The translations under genes and the position numbers were made by a program. Of a DNA stretch of 64,000 nucleotides, positions 53,324-61,587 are shown in pieces (the first letter of the stretch is position 1; every line of letters starts with the position of its first letter). Origin of the DNA: Clostridia bacterium (GTDB lineage Bacteria; Bacillota; Clostridia; Oscillospirales; Acutalibacteraceae); contig CAAEIG010000160.1 of NCBI GenBank assembly GCA_900755895.1, forward strand, positions 21,572 to 85,571, written 5' to 3'. The notes beneath the pieces were generated by a model. The model made no database searches, was not told the DNA's origin, and worked only from the letters and a program-made list of their open reading frames with translations.

Positions 53324-55321
53324 ATGAAAACACCCAAGGAACGCGCCAGAGAGCTGGTCTCTCAAATGACACTGGCGGAAAAATGCGCTCAAATGAAGTT
53401 CGACGCTCCTGCCATTGAACGGCTGGGAGTTCCTGAATACAACTGGTGGAACGAGGCACTCCACGGCGTGGCCAGAGCCGGAGCCGCTACGGTATTCCCC
53501 CAGGCCATTGCCATGGCTGCCAGCTTTGACACCTCGCTGATGCACCAGGTGGCTGTAGCGATTTCCGATGAAATGCGGGCCAAGTACAACGAATACAAGG
53601 AATTTGGCGGGACACAGATCTATCAGGGGCTTACCGCCTGGTCCCCCAACATCAATATCTTTCGGGATCCCCGCTGGGGACGTGGTCACGAAACTTACGG
53701 CGAAGATCCCTATTTGACCGGAGAAATGGGCGTGGCCTTTGTCAAAGGTCTGCAAGGGGACGACCCTGTCTATCGCAAAGTGGATGCAACTTTGAAACAC
53801 TACGCCGTACACAGTGGTCCGGAGGCTCTGCGTCACAGCTTTGACGCAAAAGTCGGGCAAAAGGATCTGTACGAAACCTATCTGTGGGCATTTCAATACT
53901 GCATCGACCATGCGGACCCCTCCGCTGTAATGGGAGCCTACAACCGAGTAAACGGAGAGCCTGCCTGTGCCAGTGAAACTCTGCTGCAAAAGATCCTCTT
54001 TGGAGAATTCCAATTCCAGGGGTATGTGGTATCCGACTGCGGCGCCATCTGCGACATCAACCGGAATCACCAGGTAACCGCCAACGAGGCAGAAAGCTGC
54101 GCTTTGGCAGTGAACAATGGGTGCATCCTCAACTGCGGAAACGCCTACAAATGGCTGAAAACCGCTGTTCTCCTGGGAATGATCTCGGAGGAAACCATCA
54201 CCGCCAGCGTGGAAAAACTGTTTGAAGCTCGCTTCCGCCTGGGCATGTTTGATGAGGACTGCCCCTACAACTCCATTGACTACGATGTGGTGGAATCCCC
54301 CGCCCATTTGGAGCTTAGCAGAAAGATGGCTCAGGAGAGTGTGGTCCTGCTGAAAAACGACGGCATTCTGCCGCTGGATCCTCAGAAAAACGTGGCGGTA
54401 ATCGGCCCCAATGCCACCAGTATTGATGTTCTGCTGGGCAACTACAACGGAACTCCCTCCCGTTACACCACCCTGCTCCAAGGAATCCAAGAGGCCTGCT
54501 CGGGAAAAGTCCGCTACGCTGAGGGATGCGACGTCAGCCAGGAAGGCAAAGACCGTCCTCCGCTCCGGGAGGCGCTGATCGCTGCCAAAAAGAGCGATGT
54601 GGTCATTTTGTGCATGGGGCTCAACCCTCGCATGGAGGGCGAGGAAGGCGACGCCTATAACGGGGACATGAGCGGTGACAAAAACAGCCTGGAACTGCCC
54701 CACTCTCAGGAAATCCTCATTGATGAAGTCCTGAAATTGGGCAAACCCACGGTCTTTCTCAATGTGACAGGCAGCTGCGTCAACTTGACCAAGGCAGATC
54801 AAGCCTGCAACGCGGTGGTTCAGGTGTTCTACCCTGGCGCTGAAGGCGGCAGAGCCGTGGCGGACATTCTCTTCGGCAAGGTATCCCCCAGCGGAAGACT
54901 GCCGGTCACCTTCTATCATCATACAGGGGAGTTGCCCAGGTTCACGGAATACGCCATGGAAAACCGCACCTACAAGTACTTCCAGGGCACCCCGCTCTAC
55001 CCCTTTGGGCATGGACTGTCCTACACAGAGTTTGTCTACAGCGACCTGCGCTTTGACGGCAACCAGGTGAGCGGAACCGTCACAAACACAGGGGCTATGG
55101 AAAGTGGTCATGTGATTCCTGTCTTTGTAAAAGATCCCACAGAAGCAGGGGTGAACTGCCGTTTAGCGGGCTTTGCCAGAGTGGAACTGGAACCTGGACA
55201 ATCCACCGCCTTCCAAGTAAAGCTTTGCAAAGAGATCCTGGGACTGTTGCCCCAACCCAGCGAAGCTATCGCCTTGGTGGGCAGCGTACAGGGAACCCCT
55301 GTGGAGCAATGCAGTAAGTAA
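53324..55321 (+). CDS. Glycoside hydrolase family 3 (beta-xylosidase/beta-glucosidase type)
   Basis: 665 residues, preceded by AAAAGGAAGGAATCACACC, with no signal peptide. The N-terminal barrel contains WWNEALHGVARAG (41-53), SPNINIFRDPRWGRGHETYG (107-126) and LKHYAVHSGPE; the nucleophile is D238 in VVSDCG. The second alpha/beta domain has VVLLKNDGILPL and VIGPNA, and a short fibronectin-III-like tail ends the protein. The WWNEALHG pattern favours the beta-xylosidase clade. It probably trims imported oligosaccharides. Confidence 0.94.
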   Translation: MKTPKERARELVSQMTLAEKCAQMKFDAPAIERLGVPEYNWWNEALHGVARAGAATVFPQAIAMAASFDTSLMHQVAVAISDEMRAKYNEYKEFGGTQIYQGLTAWSPNINIFRDPRWGRGHETYGEDPYLTGEMGVAFVKGLQGDDPVYRKVDATLKHYAVHSGPEALRHSFDAKVGQKDLYETYLWAFQYCIDHADPSAVMGAYNRVNGEPACASETLLQKILFGEFQFQGYVVSDCGAICDINRNHQVTANEAESCALAVNNGCILNCGNAYKWLKTAVLLGMISEETITASVEKLFEARFRLGMFDEDCPYNSIDYDVVESPAHLELSRKMAQESVVLLKNDGILPLDPQKNVAVIGPNATSIDVLLGNYNGTPSRYTTLLQGIQEACSGKVRYAEGCDVSQEGKDRPPLREALIAAKKSDVVILCMGLNPRMEGEEGDAYNGDMSGDKNSLELPHSQEILIDEVLKLGKPTVFLNVTGSCVNLTKADQACNAVVQVFYPGAEGGRAVADILFGKVSPSGRLPVTFYHHTGELPRFTEYAMENRTYKYFQGTPLYPFGHGLSYTEFVYSDLRFDGNQVSGTVTNTGAMESGHVIPVFVKDPTEAGVNCRLAGFARVELEPGQSTAFQVKLCKEILGLLPQPSEAIALVGSVQGTPVEQCSK

Positions 55322-55331
55322 GTGGAGAGCT

Positions 55332-55760
55332 TTACGGTTCCACTTGGAAAAACAGGATATGGAGGCCATCTTCCAACATGTGGCCCTCCCCTTCAAACTG
55401 GTTGCGGTGTAGGTAGGGGATCAACGCGGGGCTGTCCGTATAGAAGGTGGGCACTGTGTGAAACGGCATGGTCATGGGGCCGGTACGCTCGTCAAACCAC
55501 CCGTTATTCTCCACATAGATGTGGGCGTCACGGCCCTCGTGATCCTTTCCCGTCAGCATATACCGGGCGCTCATGTGGCGCACTTTCGCGGCGTTGACCA
55601 CCTGGGTATCCACACCACAGGGCTCTACAATCCCTTCAAACAGCGGGCCCTTCACTGTGCCGCGAAAGGGAATCATGTCCACCTGGCCATTCTCCGTCTC
55701 CAAATGGACCGTCTCTCCGGTAATGTCAATTTTAATGTCAAAAACAGGTGTTCTACTCAC
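55332..55760 (-). CDS. DUF3237 family protein
   Basis: 142 residues from a GTG at 55758-55760: AGGAGG lies only one base before the in-frame ATG at 55766 but seven before this GTG. The DUF3237 barrel features are FRGTVKGPLFEGIVEP, ARYMLTGKDHEGRDAHIYVE and NNGWFDE. The function of the family is unknown. It converges with the GH3 gene, 10 bp apart. Confidence 0.8.
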   Translation of the reverse strand: MSRTPVFDIKIDITGETVHLETENGQVDMIPFRGTVKGPLFEGIVEPCGVDTQVVNAAKVRHMSARYMLTGKDHEGRDAHIYVENNGWFDERTGPMTMPFHTVPTFYTDSPALIPYLHRNQFEGEGHMLEDGLHILFFQVEP

Positions 55761-55871
55761 GTCCATACCTCCTACATATTTGGGAATCGGGGACTTTCCC
55801 CAGATACCCATCATTGTAAAAAGCCAGAACGCAAAAGTCAATGACGATGGAACCGCTGTTTTGGATGCGCC

Positions 55872-55917
55872 TTGACAAAATTGGAAACAACGGTATAATA
55901 AGTAATTAGTTACTTAT
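55872..55917 (+). promoter_or_regulatory. Promoter and operator of the MarR-MATE genes
   Basis: TTGACA (55872-55877), 16 bp, TATAAT (55894-55899). The 20-bp inverted repeat ATAAGTAATTAGTTACTTAT (55898-55917, 8-bp perfect arms) begins in the -10 box and covers the start site, which fits a MarR operator. Confidence 0.85.
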
Positions 55918-55949
55918 TTGAGAGAACAGGAAGTTAGGTGTTGCCGCTT

Positions 55950-56381
55950 ATGATGCCTTTTGGATTGAAAATCGCCATCATCAACCGCACATTCCGAAAA
56001 AAACTGGATGAAAAAGCCGCTGCCCTCGGACTGACCTCGGTCCAACTGCGTGTGCTGGGATCCATCAGCCGTTTGGAGGCCGCAGGTCAAACAGAGATCC
56101 ACCAAAATGATCTGGAACGCATTGAGCATGTCACCCATCCCGCTATGACCAAGCTTCTGCAACGGCTGGAAAGCAAGGGATTTGTCCGGTGTGTGCCCAG
56201 TTCCAAAGACCGAAGGTATAAGAAAATCTCCTGCACGGAACAGTCCGCTGAGATCTATAAAATGATCCTGGCTCAGGACCAAGAGGTCTTTACCGAGCTG
56301 TGCCGCCCTTTGACAGAAGCTCAAAAACAGGAGTTTGTTCAGCTGGCTGATATCATCCTGAAACAGATCGACTTGGAATAA
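55950..56381 (+). CDS. MarR family transcriptional regulator
   Basis: 143 residues from ATG 55950; GTG 55938 and ATG 55953 in the same frame are also possible because AGGAAGTTAGGTG lies upstream. The winged helix reads EIHQNDLERIEHVTHPAMTK with the wing DRRYKKISCTEQS. It probably represses itself and the following MATE gene. Confidence 0.9.
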   Translation: MMPFGLKIAIINRTFRKKLDEKAAALGLTSVQLRVLGSISRLEAAGQTEIHQNDLERIEHVTHPAMTKLLQRLESKGFVRCVPSSKDRRYKKISCTEQSAEIYKMILAQDQEVFTELCRPLTEAQKQEFVQLADIILKQIDLE

Positions 56382-56448
56382 TTCCGCCCTCTCCAGGCAG
56401 TGGGCCGGAGCCCTTTACTTCGGCTTGACTGCCTGCTTTTTCCAGCAA

Positions 56449-56470
56449 ATAGGTAACCTATTACTTAATC
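56449..56470 (+). repeat. Operator-like repeat before the MATE gene
   Basis: ATAGGTAACCTAT is an interrupted palindrome followed by TACTTAAT, resembling the arm of the MarR operator at 55898. It could be a weaker MarR site. Short, so tentative. Confidence 0.35.
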
Positions 56471-56486
56471 GCAAAGGAGAATCCCC

Positions 56487-57896
56487 ATGGAAACTGAAGC
56501 ACCTGAAAAACAAAGCCCTTTTGCCACAGAACCTATTGGCCGGCTGATCCTCAAATTTGCCGTGCCAAGCGTCATTGCACTGCTGGTGAACTCGCTGTAC
56601 AACATTGTGGACCAAATCTTCATCGGATGGGGTGTGGGATACCTGGGTAACGGCGCCACCAACGTGGTGTTCCCCATCACCATCATCGCCCTGGCCCTCT
56701 CCATGATGATCGGCAACGGCGGCGCAGCATTTCTCAGTTTGAAGCTGGGTGAAGGCGAACTGGATACCGCCAAAAAGGGCGTGGGAAACGCCGTCACCCT
56801 GGTCACAGTTGTCAGCATCCTGCTGGCGGTTGTGTTCCTCGTTTGGATCAATCCCATTTTGACGCTGTTCGGCGCCACCGACACCCTGCGTTCCTACGCC
56901 TTGGAATATGGCTTCATCATCGGTCTGGGCCTGCCCTTCATGATGATTTCTGCGGCCATCAACTCCATGATCCGCGCTGACGGCAGCCCCAAATACGCCA
57001 TGTCCTCCATGGTCATTGGCGCAATCCTCAATGTCATTTTAGACCCCATCTTCATCTTTGTATGCAACATGGGCGTCAGAGGCGCGGCTATCGCCACCAT
57101 CATCGGCCAGGTAGCTTCCTTCCTCGTATCTGTGGCCTATCTCCCCCGCTTCCACACAGTCCACCTGCAGGGATCTGCATTTCTCCCCAAGGTCAAAACT
57201 TGCTGCAACATCCTCACCTTCGGACTCAGCAGTTTCATCACCCAATTTGCCATCACCATCGTCATGGCCCTGACCAACAACCTGTTGGCTCAATACGGCG
57301 CACAATCCGTCTATGGCGCTGAAATTCCTCTGACTGCCACAGGCATCGTCATGAAGGTCAATCAAATTATGATCGCCATCCTGCTGGGCATCGCCACCGG
57401 TGCTCAACCCATCATCGGGTTCAACTACGGCGCCAAAAATCACGCTCGGGTAAAAAAAGCCCTGGAGATTTCTCTGATTGCTTCGGAAGTGGTTTCCGTT
57501 GTGGCCTCCCTTATCTTCCAATTTGCACCAATGAGTGTGGTCTCCCTCTTCGGCTCTGAGGAGGGGCTCTACAACGAGTTTGCCGTGAAGGCATTCCGCA
57601 TTTTCTTGATGCTCTGCCCCCTCACCGGGTTCCAAACCATCGCGGCAGTGTTTCTGCAAGCCATTGGCAAACCCGTGCAGTCGGCCATTCTATCTCTGGC
57701 TAGACAGATCATCTTCTTTGTGCCGGCCGCATTGATCCTCCCTGTATTTTTTGGAGTCATCGGCGTTTTGTGGACCGGACCCGTTGCAGACGGACTGGCC
57801 TTTGTGCTCTCGCTGATTTTCCTCATTGTGGAAAGGAATCGCTTAAAGAGGAACCACGCCCTGCAGGTCGCACAGTTGCAGTCTGCCAATGAATAA
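56487..57896 (+). CDS. MATE family efflux transporter
   Basis: 469 residues and twelve predicted transmembrane helices in two homologous halves (FAVPSVIALLVNSLYNIVDQ and FGLSSFITQFAITIVMALTN begin the halves). It belongs to the DinF/NorM-like MATE superfamily, which exports cationic drugs or metabolites using Na+ or H+. It lies 105 bp after the MarR gene and probably shares its control. Confidence 0.95.
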   Translation: METEAPEKQSPFATEPIGRLILKFAVPSVIALLVNSLYNIVDQIFIGWGVGYLGNGATNVVFPITIIALALSMMIGNGGAAFLSLKLGEGELDTAKKGVGNAVTLVTVVSILLAVVFLVWINPILTLFGATDTLRSYALEYGFIIGLGLPFMMISAAINSMIRADGSPKYAMSSMVIGAILNVILDPIFIFVCNMGVRGAAIATIIGQVASFLVSVAYLPRFHTVHLQGSAFLPKVKTCCNILTFGLSSFITQFAITIVMALTNNLLAQYGAQSVYGAEIPLTATGIVMKVNQIMIAILLGIATGAQPIIGFNYGAKNHARVKKALEISLIASEVVSVVASLIFQFAPMSVVSLFGSEEGLYNEFAVKAFRIFLMLCPLTGFQTIAAVFLQAIGKPVQSAILSLARQIIFFVPAALILPVFFGVIGVLWTGPVADGLAFVLSLIFLIVERNRLKRNHALQVAQLQSANE

Positions 57897-57919
57897 TTGC
57901 GAGAAAAGGAGGTAGCTTC

Positions 57920-58498
57920 ATGAAAAACAGAGTGATCACCATCAGCCGTGAATTCGGCAGCGGAGGCCGCACCATTGGAAAAGCCGTTGCCGCTCAGCTG
58001 AACATTCCCTGCTACGACAGCGAACTGCTGCAGCAAATTGCCGAAAAAAGCGGCTTCAATCAACAGTACATTCAAGAGGCGGGAGAATATGCTCCTGGGG
58101 GATTTCTGGCATCTGCCTTTTCCCATCAAACCTCCGGCCCAAACAACGCCGATTACCTGTGGAAGATTCAATATCAGCTGATCACCGAACTTGCCGAAAA
58201 AGGACCCTGTGTCATTGTGGGCCGCTGCGCTGATTACATCCTGCGTGACAAGGCGGACTGTCTACGGGTATTCATCCACGCAGACATGGACTTTCGCACC
58301 CAACGAATTGTCAACGTCTACGGTCAGCGGGAACAATCCCCGGAACAGCGGTTGCGGGAAAAGGACAAACGTCGTGCCGCCTATCACCGCTTTTATACGG
58401 ATATGAAGTGGGGGCATGCCCAAAACTATGATCTCACCTTGAACAGCGGGACTTTGGGCATTGATCGGTGCGTGGAAATCATCAAGAGCCTTTACTGA
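57920..58498 (+). CDS. Cytidylate kinase-like family protein
   Basis: 192 residues, with AAAAGGAGGTAGCTTC upstream, 23 bp after the MATE gene. The loop ISREFGSGGRTIGKAVAAQL, VIVGRCADYIL and REKDKRRAAYHRFYTDMKWG mark the same family as the protein at 33434. The biochemical activity is not known. Confidence 0.9.
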   Translation: MKNRVITISREFGSGGRTIGKAVAAQLNIPCYDSELLQQIAEKSGFNQQYIQEAGEYAPGGFLASAFSHQTSGPNNADYLWKIQYQLITELAEKGPCVIVGRCADYILRDKADCLRVFIHADMDFRTQRIVNVYGQREQSPEQRLREKDKRRAAYHRFYTDMKWGHAQNYDLTLNSGTLGIDRCVEIIKSLY

Positions 58499-58604
58499 GT
58501 CAAGCATCATCAAGCAAAATATAGGACTCCTTTCAAACTGGGCAGGAAAAAATGAACTGGTTATGGTATAATGAGAAAGAATGCTTAGAAAGGAACCTGA
58601 CCTG

Positions 58605-58652
58605 ATGATAAAAATACTTTTCGTGTGCCACGGCAGGATTTGCCGGACATGA
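58605..58652 (+). pseudogene. Low-molecular-weight protein tyrosine phosphatase, truncated after 15 codons
   Basis: The reading frame MIKILFVCHGRICRT then TGA contains the complete catalytic P-loop C(X)5R of LMW-PTPs, with a -10 box TATAAT (58567-58572) and AAAGGAACC upstream. The usual SPMAE continuation and some 130 more residues are missing, and the following sequence is unrelated and AT-rich. An integrative element has probably inserted here; the rest of the gene would be at the far end of the element. Confidence 0.8.
58631..58645 (+). other. Putative att core in the phosphatase gene
   Basis: CGGCA-GGATT-TGCCG: 5-bp inverted arms flanking a 5-bp centre in the codons for the catalytic loop. 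This layout fits a tyrosine-recombinase crossover site. The partner copy would lie outside the window. Confidence 0.45.
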
Positions 58653-58696
58653 AAAAACGCTTGTAAATCAAGCACTTTCTGTGTTTCAACCTCAGT

Positions 58697-58716
58697 TTTA
58701 CCAATGATTTACCAAT
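58697..58716 (+). repeat. Direct repeat TTTACCAAT, 11-bp period
   Basis: Two copies of TTTACCAAT at 58697-58705 and 58708-58716, 45 bp inside the element edge, spaced like integrase arm-type sites. Confidence 0.55.
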
Positions 58717-58730
58717 ATTTCTGGAGAGTT

Positions 58731-58756
58731 AGGCTTGCAGTATAGGCTTGCAGTAT
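58731..58756 (+). repeat. 13-bp perfect tandem repeat
   Basis: AGGCTTGCAGTAT occurs twice without a gap (58731-58743, 58744-58756), followed by a further AG. Confidence 0.8.
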
Positions 58757-58798
58757 AGTTGATTAAATGTATTAAAAGAGTCGTTTTAGACCAACAAA

Positions 58799-58829
58799 AA
58801 GAGGCATCGGATGCGATCCGATGCCTCTT
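58799..58829 (-). terminator. Terminator of the AIPR-like gene
   Basis: AAGAGGCATCGGAT pairs perfectly with ATCCGATGCCTCTT around a GCG loop; on the minus strand a TTTTTG run follows. Confidence 0.92.
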
Positions 58830-58846
58830 GCTCAATACTATTCTAT

Positions 58847-60040
58847 TTATCTGCGTCCGAGAAGTTTGCGGAGACTCTGGGTTTCTACAATTCTGTAGTT
58901 GGAAAGCCAAAGCTGCTTATCCTTACCGGCCAGCTGAGGGTTAGTATAGGTCTCAAAGGTGTTCTGAACAATGGATGTGCCGACTTCGTTCCAGATGTCA
59001 ATGGGATTGAACAGCCAGGAAACAGCTCCCGTTGCCTCATCAAATTTCAGCAGACTACGGAAAGCACCAAAAATGGGGTAGATATAGCCGCTGGAAACAG
59101 AATACTTTGTGGGAGTGGCGAGAAACTCCGTTTTTGTCGGAGTGTCAAGAGATTCGATGCCTCTCACGCTTCCAAAACGCGGATTTGCAACGCCCTGCGC
59201 CTTCTTATAATCCCTATACTTTTCAGGAAGTTCGCGTTCGATAACATCATAAAGCTCTACCAGCAGAGGAATTTGCCCGGTCAAAGACTTATAAAAAGGA
59301 GATTCAAATGCCTGCTTATAGCGCTTAAATACCTGTGCTTTACCGGAATAGCTCTGTACCGGGGCCGCATTGTCATCAGGATATTTGTCGATATCAAAGG
59401 CGTAGAGCAAGCGGAGCAGTTCCGAAACGTGAATAGGTTTATCCTCATTATCTTTGTAAGCAATCAGATCTGCATATGCCTGACCTGCAATGGAGGCTTT
59501 AATATCGTCGAACTTGTCGTCGAGATTGAATAGTGCCATATCAGAAACCTGAACCGACGTGTTGCGAGCATCGGAGAGGCGCGTGATATTCTGCACATTG
59601 GTGATGACTTCAACACGAACAAATTTGCGAATGTCTTCAGGAATTTCGTCGCGCTTACGCATGATGGCGGTATAGGTGTGGCCGCCGTCAAGAATGCCGT
59701 AAAGGGACTTGTCGTTTTCGTCATTCTGATCACCAATGTCAATGGTTACTTCCGAATCAGTGCTATTAAAGGTTAGCGTTTTGGCGGCGATGACGATACC
59801 GCGGTTGTTGATATAGAAATCAGTTTCCGGCTCCACTACAGCAGTGAGCAAGCTACGAGCCACATTGGTTGTCATCTTTGGTTCACGCGGATTGACATCG
59901 AGAGGAATATTAGAGGGAAGCTCCTTCATATCCACCAGCAGATAATAAATGGTTTCGAAGGTGCTTTCATCTTTGTCTCCCTTACGATAAGGGGATGCGA
60001 GGGTACGAAGAGCCTCAACTTTAAACTTTAAATTTGCCAT
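58847..60040 (-). CDS. AIPR-like protein (abortive phage infection family)
   Basis: 397 residues with AAGGAGG 7 bases upstream. Core motifs FYINNRGIVIAAKTLTF and YGILDGGHTYTAIMRKR resemble the NNG...NGxQT/DGxHT core of AIPR and DGQHR-type proteins, followed by SDARNTSVQVSDMALFNLDD. Members of this family are associated with phage defence and restriction-like islands, but their activity is poorly known. It sits at the edge of the element, divergent from a small HTH gene across a perfect palindrome, and has its own terminator. Confidence 0.75.
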   Translation of the reverse strand: MANLKFKVEALRTLASPYRKGDKDESTFETIYYLLVDMKELPSNIPLDVNPREPKMTTNVARSLLTAVVEPETDFYINNRGIVIAAKTLTFNSTDSEVTIDIGDQNDENDKSLYGILDGGHTYTAIMRKRDEIPEDIRKFVRVEVITNVQNITRLSDARNTSVQVSDMALFNLDDKFDDIKASIAGQAYADLIAYKDNEDKPIHVSELLRLLYAFDIDKYPDDNAAPVQSYSGKAQVFKRYKQAFESPFYKSLTGQIPLLVELYDVIERELPEKYRDYKKAQGVANPRFGSVRGIESLDTPTKTEFLATPTKYSVSSGYIYPIFGAFRSLLKFDEATGAVSWLFNPIDIWNEVGTSIVQNTFETYTNPQLAGKDKQLWLSNYRIVETQSLRKLLGRR

Positions 60041-60094
60041 TTTATGGCCTCCTTATATTTTCTTCTCGAGGGCTGTTGCCCTGAGAGCAATTTT

Positions 60095-60122
60095 AGTATA
60101 TCATATACTCAAAAATAAACAA
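60095..60122 (-). promoter_or_regulatory. Promoter of the AIPR-like gene
   Basis: TTGTTT (60117-60122), 16 bp, TATACT (60095-60100) on the minus strand; the operator at 60122 abuts the -35. Confidence 0.6.
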
Positions 60123-60137
60123 TGCACCATGGTGCAT
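60122..60137. promoter_or_regulatory. 16-bp perfect palindrome, probable operator
   Basis: ATGCACCATGGTGCAT lies between the divergent AIPR-like and HTH genes, next to the AIPR -35 box and 13 bp before the HTH start. Probable binding site of the HTH protein. Confidence 0.75.
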
Positions 60138-60150
60138 AATGGAGAGATAT

Positions 60151-60444
60151 ATGGCTGAAAAAGCAAGACAGAGTGAAGCTCTAACAAAAATAGGAAAAAT
60201 GTTTGAGCAGAAACGAAAGTCATTAGGAAAACAGTACAAAAGCCGTGAACAATTTATCTATAATAGAAGTGACGAATTGTTCGGCTCAGAAGATTGGATT
60301 TCGCTTCGACACCTTTGCAATATAGAACACGGAAAGAATTGGATTAGTATAGAAAAACTAATTATGCTTGCCGATGCTTTGGAAGAAAATCCTGTCGATT
60401 TGTTTGCTGAAATAGTTAAAATATATCGAAGTTCTAAAAATTGA
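60151..60444 (+). CDS. Small helix-turn-helix protein
   Basis: 97 residues from ATG 60151, with GGAGAG 4 bases upstream; an upstream ATG at 60139 overlaps that site. The central and C-terminal parts read like an XRE-type helix-turn-helix domain (WISLRHLCNIEHGKNWISIE, KLIMLADALEENPVDLF). It probably regulates itself and the divergent AIPR-like gene. Confidence 0.75.
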   Translation: MAEKARQSEALTKIGKMFEQKRKSLGKQYKSREQFIYNRSDELFGSEDWISLRHLCNIEHGKNWISIEKLIMLADALEENPVDLFAEIVKIYRSSKN

Positions 60445-60510
60445 CTGACTTTTGTGCAGATACTGGCGCAACTTGGATATGATATTGAGCTTACCTACAT
60501 AAAGAAATAG
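60445..60510 (+). pseudogene. Orphan C-terminal tail of an HTH-type protein
   Basis: Directly after the HTH stop the same frame continues as LTFVQILAQLGYDIELTYIKK to TAG 60508 (21 codons). This tail resembles the end of HipB/HigA-type antitoxins, where a LxALGxxIELxxKK pattern is common. There is no start codon of its own. Tentative. Confidence 0.3.
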
Positions 60511-60568
60511 GCCGGTTCGCAAAAAATACAAACTTTATTATAGAAATATCGCGAAAGGATTATTTGAT

Positions 60569-61570
60569 ATGGACAAAGAAACGATCATCATTGCATCTGA
60601 AGATGTGGAAATAATTGATGCATCTGAATATAAAGAAGAACTATCGGAACATTTTGGGCGAGTTCCAGAGGTGGCGAAACCTCTGCTCAAAGGAGCAAAG
60701 ACAGTTTTTTCCCAAATAGAGAAGTCATTATATACTGTACCGGCCTTTATTAACGCCGTTAAAGCGGCAGTGCCGGATGTGACATTGCAGGCGATGCTGA
60801 CAGATGAGCAGAAGCAGCAGATTGCAAAAGGAGCCCTTAAGTTAATGACGAAAAAAGATGGCTCGCTCATGGCAAACCTTATTAACCCTGAGACAAAGAA
60901 AATTGTGGCTACGATTCCCCTGAAGTCTGTACAAATGGCCCCGGAAATGACTCAGGCCATGACGAGTTTTTCTACTCAGATGCAGATGGCACAGATTGCC
61001 GAAGAGATCCAAGCAGTACAGCTTGCAGTTGAAGAAGTGCGAATGGGGCAAGAGTATGATAGATTGGCAACGGCATATAGTTGTCAGCAGAAATTACTGC
61101 AAGCCATGGAGATAAAAAATCCTGAACTGAAAGCTATGGCCCTTATGCAGTTAGCCGCAGCAGCTGAGGACAGTAGAAATCTTCTAATGTTGAGCCAGAA
61201 AAGCAATGTCGAGTTTATCAAAAATCAGCCTGAAAACTTTATACAGAAGATACTTTCTGGTTCCAACCCCGAAAAGATTAACGGTAGAATGAATGAAATC
61301 CGTGAGAGCCTCTGCGCTGTAAACATGGCTTCTTTTGCAGAAGCTATGGCATATCAGGAACTCGGGGAGCATGAGGCGGCAAGAAAGAGCCTTACATACT
61401 ATGCGGGCTTTATCGAGGATACATATACATCTGTTCCAGGATTAGTTCAGCGATTGGACTCGATTGATCCTGCACCGGAGAATTACTGGTCGAAGACCCT
61501 GCCTGATATTAGCAAAAAGATAAAAGCGCTTCCGAGTGTGACCGATACAAAACTATTAGAGAATAAATGA
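60569..61570 (+). CDS. Uncharacterised helical protein
   Basis: 333 residues, preceded by GCGAAAGGATTATTTGAT. The N-terminus is acidic; most of the chain is predicted helical, with long amphipathic stretches (TSFSTQMQMAQIAEEIQAVQ, LAAAAEDSRNLLMLSQKSN) that may form coiled coils. There is no signal peptide and no motif I recognise. It is probably cotranscribed with the next small gene, which starts 17 bp after it ends. Confidence 0.7.
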   Translation: MDKETIIIASEDVEIIDASEYKEELSEHFGRVPEVAKPLLKGAKTVFSQIEKSLYTVPAFINAVKAAVPDVTLQAMLTDEQKQQIAKGALKLMTKKDGSLMANLINPETKKIVATIPLKSVQMAPEMTQAMTSFSTQMQMAQIAEEIQAVQLAVEEVRMGQEYDRLATAYSCQQKLLQAMEIKNPELKAMALMQLAAAAEDSRNLLMLSQKSNVEFIKNQPENFIQKILSGSNPEKINGRMNEIRESLCAVNMASFAEAMAYQELGEHEAARKSLTYYAGFIEDTYTSVPGLVQRLDSIDPAPENYWSKTLPDISKKIKALPSVTDTKLLENK

Positions 61571-61587
61571 AGCCGGAGGAAGAAGAA

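Noticed and set aside
53258..55111. 617-codon minus-strand open frame opposite the GH3 gene
   Set aside because: Shadow of a complete GH3 gene with no motif of its own.
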